Of a DNA stretch of 64,000 nt, positions 59,700 to 64,000 are shown one piece after another. The translations under genes and the position numbers were made by a program. The notes beneath the pieces are model-generated. The model saw nothing but the letters and a program-made list of their open reading frames with translations. It did no database searches and was not told where the DNA came from. How positions within the stretch are numbered: position 1 is the first letter of the stretch; every line of letters starts with the position of its first letter. Origin of the DNA: Sinonovacula constricta (Eukaryota; Mollusca; Bivalvia; Cardiida; Solecurtidae); assembly GCA_007844125.1 (NCBI GenBank), contig CM017556.1, positions 26,268,830-26,332,829 on the forward strand, given 5' to 3'.

Positions 59700-61540
59700 A
59701 GTTACGGATGTTCTGACAATATGCACGTGTTTGTTTTATTTTAATTTTGTGATATGATGCATGGACACAATTAGGGCCATAATAGAGACATTCAGTTACC
59801 ATTTATGGAGTAAGAACATAAAAAACTGGGTAGAACCACTGCAGGTCAGCTGGTATACCACTTTACATAAAGTTTTCGCCTCGCCATGGACTCTAACCCA
59901 CATGATAAGCGACCGGGTAGTGTAATTGCAGTTACAATTCGGACGCCCCGACAATTACTACAAATTGTCTTGTACCAGAAGCTTTATAAATTAACTTATT
60001 GCTTAATATTTCGAAAACGTCGATCACCTTACAATTTTAACTGTGATTTTATGTTTACATTAATTCTCTTTACGTTTACAAAATATGTTGACATTACGTA
60101 AAGTTTACATCACTTTTACTTTTGCACAAAGGTAGCACGGCTACACATTGATCAGGAATACAATTCCTGACAATTAAGTTTTTAATTGCATAAAATCTTT
60201 GTAAGTCGTGAACTTTTTGTAAACGTTTTTTGGAGGAGTCCCTTGCGAAAGCATTCTGAGATGTAAGAAAGTTGAATTTCGAAAAGTTAAAAGATGACCC
60301 TGAACGACCTTGATTATCAACGGTCAGTCTTCATGCCTCGCAACATCGTCGGATACCCGCACTCGGTCGTAATAGAAAATAAGTTATGTATGTCAAAGAA
60401 GACTAGACGCGTTTATTGTGTTCAGACATGCTTCAAATGTTAACATTACGATTAATCTGTTTAAACTATGTGTGTTGGTGGTTATATTGTGTAAGAAGAT
60501 ATACATAAAATGCAGATCTATCAATAAATAAGGAATCGCAGGAATATTACTCAATTCCATGTCAGGATCACTCTTGTTGAAGTAGTGGCTTCAACCATAA
60601 ATATATGTTAATTATTCACGCAAAATATCTCATATCTTTAAAAAAAATCTTATCAGCCGCATCTGTTTAAGTTGTTAAAATTACCTGGAAAAGTTTACTT
60701 TGATAACATTGGAAGTCTAGTTCGTGCTTGATTAGTATGAAGGGTGACAAACATTCTGAACTCTACGGCTAATCAAGCATTTTACATCACCACCTAGGAT
60801 AAAGCTCGTTATTAGGGCAGGTGACAGCAAATGCTGGACACAAAGCAGATGTAGTCCGCCATCCAGATGGTCTCAGGGGTCTGGTTAGCAGTACGGGGCC
60901 TGAGTGACCCAAATTACTGCTCAGGCAAGTAAGTAAATGACAGCTTAGGGGCCCGAGCTTCTCTACCCGCTATACAAAAAACAGTGCTGTCTGAGAAAAA
61001 GGAAGTTGGAGCAATGTAACTGCAGAAAATAGAATTTGTGAACTTTGTACTAAAGGAGCTATTGGAGAGTGATTTCTGTGCAGAAAAAAGAAGAAAATGT
61101 TAGATAGAAACCTCTTTATTTCTCCAAATGTACTAAAATTAAAAAATGTAATGAACCTTGCACCTTGCAATGTTAAGTAAACTAAATTTTGTAAATTTGT
61201 TAAATAATTGTCAAATTTAGATGAAGATGACGATGTTATGTTCTCCTCCACACATATTATATTTTCTTTATGATATTTCATTATATCTTATTGTATTGCA
61301 ATGCCTCTTTCTTTTATTTCTTATATTCTACATTTCTAATGCTCATTTTGTCATGTTCATTGACATGAGTTACGAAATAAAAATAAATAAATTATTTTTT
61401 TTAGAAAATAAAGTATATAAAACTTGTATGTTCGGGCCAGCGGCAAGCCCCCTCGTCTTCCCGGTAAATCCGGGCCTGTTTTCATAGTTATCCTGGAAAA
61501 CTGGCATATATAATAAGGGGAACATCCAGAATGGTCCACT
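59700..61540. other. Spacer, no gene seen
   Basis: Around 59,780-59,900 a dispersed tRNA-like repeat is visible (ccactgcaggtcagctggta, then gactctaacccacatgataa). The rest shows only short frames. A 103-codon minus-strand frame at 60,970-61,281 is hydrophobic and AT-driven, without domain features. Confidence 0.35.
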
Positions 61541-61975
61541 TACAAGGATGGACCATACCAGGACGGACCATACCAGGACGGACCAATCCAGGACGGGCCA
61601 GTCCAGGACGCGCTAGTCCAGGACGCGCTAGTCCAGGACGGACCATACCAGGACGGACCATACCAGGACGGACCATACCAGGACGGACCATACCAGGACG
61701 GACCATACCAGGACGGACCATTCCAGGACGGACCATACCAGGACGGACCATACCAGGACGGACCATACCAGGACGGACCATACCAGGACGGACCATACCA
61801 GGACGGACCATACCAGGACGGGCCAGTCCAGGACGGGCCATACCAGGACGGACCAATCCAGGACGGGCCAGTCCATGACGCGCTAGTCCAGGACGGACCA
61901 ATCCAGGACGGACCATACCAGGACGGACCAATCCAGGACGGACCATACCAGGACGGACCAATCCAGGACGGCCTG
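61541..61975. repeat. 15-bp satellite (about 29 units)
   Basis: Unit GGACGGACCATACCA with variants ggaccaatcca, gggccagtcca and cgcgctagtcca. Since 15 is a multiple of three, several frames are open on both strands, for example repeats of TIPGR on plus (61,531-61,878) and MVRPG on minus (61,488-62,003). The variants are shared by all frames and there is no sign that any frame is favoured, so it is treated as non-coding. Confidence 0.93.
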
Positions 61976-62080
61976 CCTTTACATCACATGCAAGGCAAGG
62001 CATTACGGGGCAGTATTTGATTATTTTCTTACCATTTTAATGTTTAAGATCCTAATGCTAGTAACATTTCGGGCATTGTT

Positions 62081-63761
62081 TAACATAGCATTACAAAATT
62101 GGAACTGGCGAGTTGTAAGTGATTGGTTTTTAATTTATGATCTTATACGCCAAGTTAAACCCATGAACATTATCCTGGTAATAGATGGAGGAAATGGAAG
62201 GTGGATATAAGCCAGATTTCTTTATAGTTGATTGTAATTTATTCATAAATAATAGTTTCATACAATTTTACAACTGCATATAATGTGTAGGTAATAAATA
62301 TTTGCAATGGAAAAAATAAAAATATACATCATACTTATATACAAATTGTAAAACCATATACAACTTTATATTATATAAAAGCGAACATATTAAATATTTT
62401 CATACAAATAAAAAAAATACATATCACAGTATATTCGTTATTCGCTGCTTACACAAACACATCAAATTTATACGATGAAAACAAACAGGAGCGAAAAAAG
62501 CATCAACAACAACACAATATGGCACAACTGATTTTTAAAAGAGATACATTCGTCATCGAATGATACAAACAACATATAATGTATTTCTAATATGTAATTT
62601 TTGATGATGTATGTTTATTACAAAGGACACAAACGCACTTACGAGCATAAAGATTCTGACTATATAAGCTAAATAAAGCCGACAAAACTACACCACATGT
62701 TTTATATAAACAAACGTTAAAAAGATATATAAAGCGGTAAAGTTTAACATATTTCTGTTGCAATTTTCTGCAAAATAATTCCCAATTCTCCAGCCAAGTT
62801 TAATTCTACCATCAAGAGAATGTATGCATTCTCAAATACCCCATTGCAATCAATCAATAAAACGATAACGTTGTACACAACCCTTTTTCAAAGTCTGATA
62901 AGTTTGATCACTTTCTTGCACTATCACAACAAAAACCTTCTTCGACTATTAAAAACCTTTTAAAGAGTAAACGTCAGCGAGTGTTCGAAATTGCACTATT
63001 TGTATTTTAGTGTGTTTCGCCAGCGTGTATGTATGTATATGCCGTATCTGTAAGCGTGTGTATGTGTTGTATGAGAGATTGAGTCTTATTTAAGTGTTTG
63101 TGTGCCCATGTATGCATGTTCGTGCCAGTTATGTGTTTCGCCAGCGTGAATGTATGTATATGCCGTATCTGTGAGCGTGTGTATGTGTTGTATGAGAGAT
63201 TGAGTCTTATTTAAGTGTTTGTGTGCTCATGTATACATGTTCGTGCCAGTTATGTGTTTTGCCTTTTTTGTGCCATTTATTATGGGAGTGCAGTAATTGT
63301 ACAACCAATAATGTAAATATATATACCACACCCCCATGATAAATATAACACACATATATAACTAAATAGGTTAAACCCAGGAATAAGTCAAGCTAAATAT
63401 TTCCTTTTAATCACATCTGAATGAATGTCAATCAAAAACAAACAAACTAGAGCTTTAATTGTTCTACTTCATGACACATAAAAACATGACGATGTACAAT
63501 TTCCTGCTCTTCAAGAATGTGCAATAGTTAAACACTTCAACAAATCAAAGCATTTATATTTGCTTATAAAAGTATCAATAACAATACAATAATGAAAGGA
63601 CTTGTATATACATCTATAAGATAATGATACAGTTGGTTTCGAAAAATGCGTCTGTGATGAAATATACAATGGAGAATATGATTGGGTGCACGTAGCATTC
63701 AGACGTGCTACATAATAAACATTATACTATAATATTTATCCTGTTAACACAGCGATAAAAA
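62081..63761. repeat. Segmental duplication, copy 2
   Basis: Co-linear with 41,931-43,620 at high identity and in the same orientation, including the tandem ~118-bp unit and the exon-like region near 62,757-62,950 (disrupted here). The segment continues past the window as the 51-bp array. Confidence 0.92.
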
Positions 63762-64000
63762 CATAATAGACATTGTACTATAATATTTATCCTGTTAACA
63801 CAGCGATAATAACATAATAAATATTGTACTATAATATTTATCCTGTTAACACAGCGATAATAACATAATAAATATTGTACTATAATATTTATCCTGTTAA
63901 CACAGCGATAATAACATAATAAATATTGTACTATAATATTTATCCTGTAAACACAGCGATAATAACATAATAAACATTGTACTATAATATTTATCCTGTT
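63711..64000. repeat. 51-bp tandem array reaching the window edge
   Basis: Units starting cataataaa at 63,711, 63,762, 63,813, 63,864, 63,915 and 63,966, each about 51 bp (ttgtactataatatttatcc, tgttaacacagcgataat). The corresponding place in duplication copy 1 (about 43,571) has a single unit, so the array expanded after the duplication. It is truncated by the window. Confidence 0.95.

Noticed and set aside
60970..61281. 103-codon hydrophobic frame on the minus strand
   Set aside because: AT-rich low-complexity composition with no domain and no supporting splice or promoter signals.
61488..62003. 171-codon MVRPG-repeat frame (collagen-like look)
   Set aside because: 15-bp satellite with both strands open. 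There is no signal peptide, splice context or G-X-Y triplet periodicity of collagen.

Overview
The window is animal nuclear DNA and most likely comes from a bivalve mollusc. It is AT-rich and intron-bearing, with no operons or long intact reading frames. It carries interspersed repeats I associate with bivalve genomes (the 'tgatggcc...gtgagct' repeat at 2.46-2.8 kb, the 'acaagagctgtcc' repeat at 8.77 kb, tRNA-headed SINEs). The species cannot be read from the sequence. Almost all of the window is repeats and transposon relics.

The one gene that can be assembled with confidence is a TNF-superfamily ligand on the minus strand (44,620-47,175). One exon holds the cytoplasmic tail, transmembrane segment and stalk. 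A 37-nt microexon follows, then a 117-nt exon present in two tandem copies, then the exon carrying most of the TNF homology domain. Two other pieces look like exons of unrecognised minus-strand genes: a last exon near 49,902-50,077 and a first exon with a promoter near 59,497-59,690. A possible terminal exon near 42.6 kb lies inside a 1.7-kb segment that is repeated at 62.1-63.76 kb.

Layout. 0.09-2.0 kb: DNA transposon with perfect terminal inverted repeats, its own TATA/CRE promoter and the start of a basic protein. 3.55-6.23 kb: 13-bp satellite. 6.36-7.59 kb: 17/12-bp satellite carrying a 205-bp hAT-like MITE. 8.3-8.8 kb: another short TIR element. 9.47-11.93 kb: 61-bp satellite split by a 1.17-kb insertion. 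12.8-17.6 kb: possible long-TIR element. 19.3 kb: second copy of the 205-bp MITE. 23.85-24.18 kb: complete tRNA-derived SINE with a 12-bp target duplication. 25.3-25.8 kb: (ACT)n. 26.6-27.1 kb: palindromic MITE. 30.6-35.7 kb: degenerate non-LTR retrotransposon with a retroelement tail and a Penelope-like fragment inserted. 37.7-39.65 kb: 5'-truncated Penelope-like copy. 41.9-43.6 kb: segmental duplication. 44.6-47.2 kb: TNF gene. 48.0-48.3 kb: 31-bp satellite. 51.4-53.3 kb: (ACT)n block. 55.6-59.5 kb: near-complete Penelope-like retroelement between roughly 140-bp direct repeats. 61.5-62.0 kb: 15-bp satellite. 62.1-64.0 kb: second copy of the duplicated segment, ending in a growing 51-bp array.

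The duplicated segment lies just past the 3' end of the TNF gene. Its second copy at the right edge therefore predicts a TNF paralogue just outside the window.
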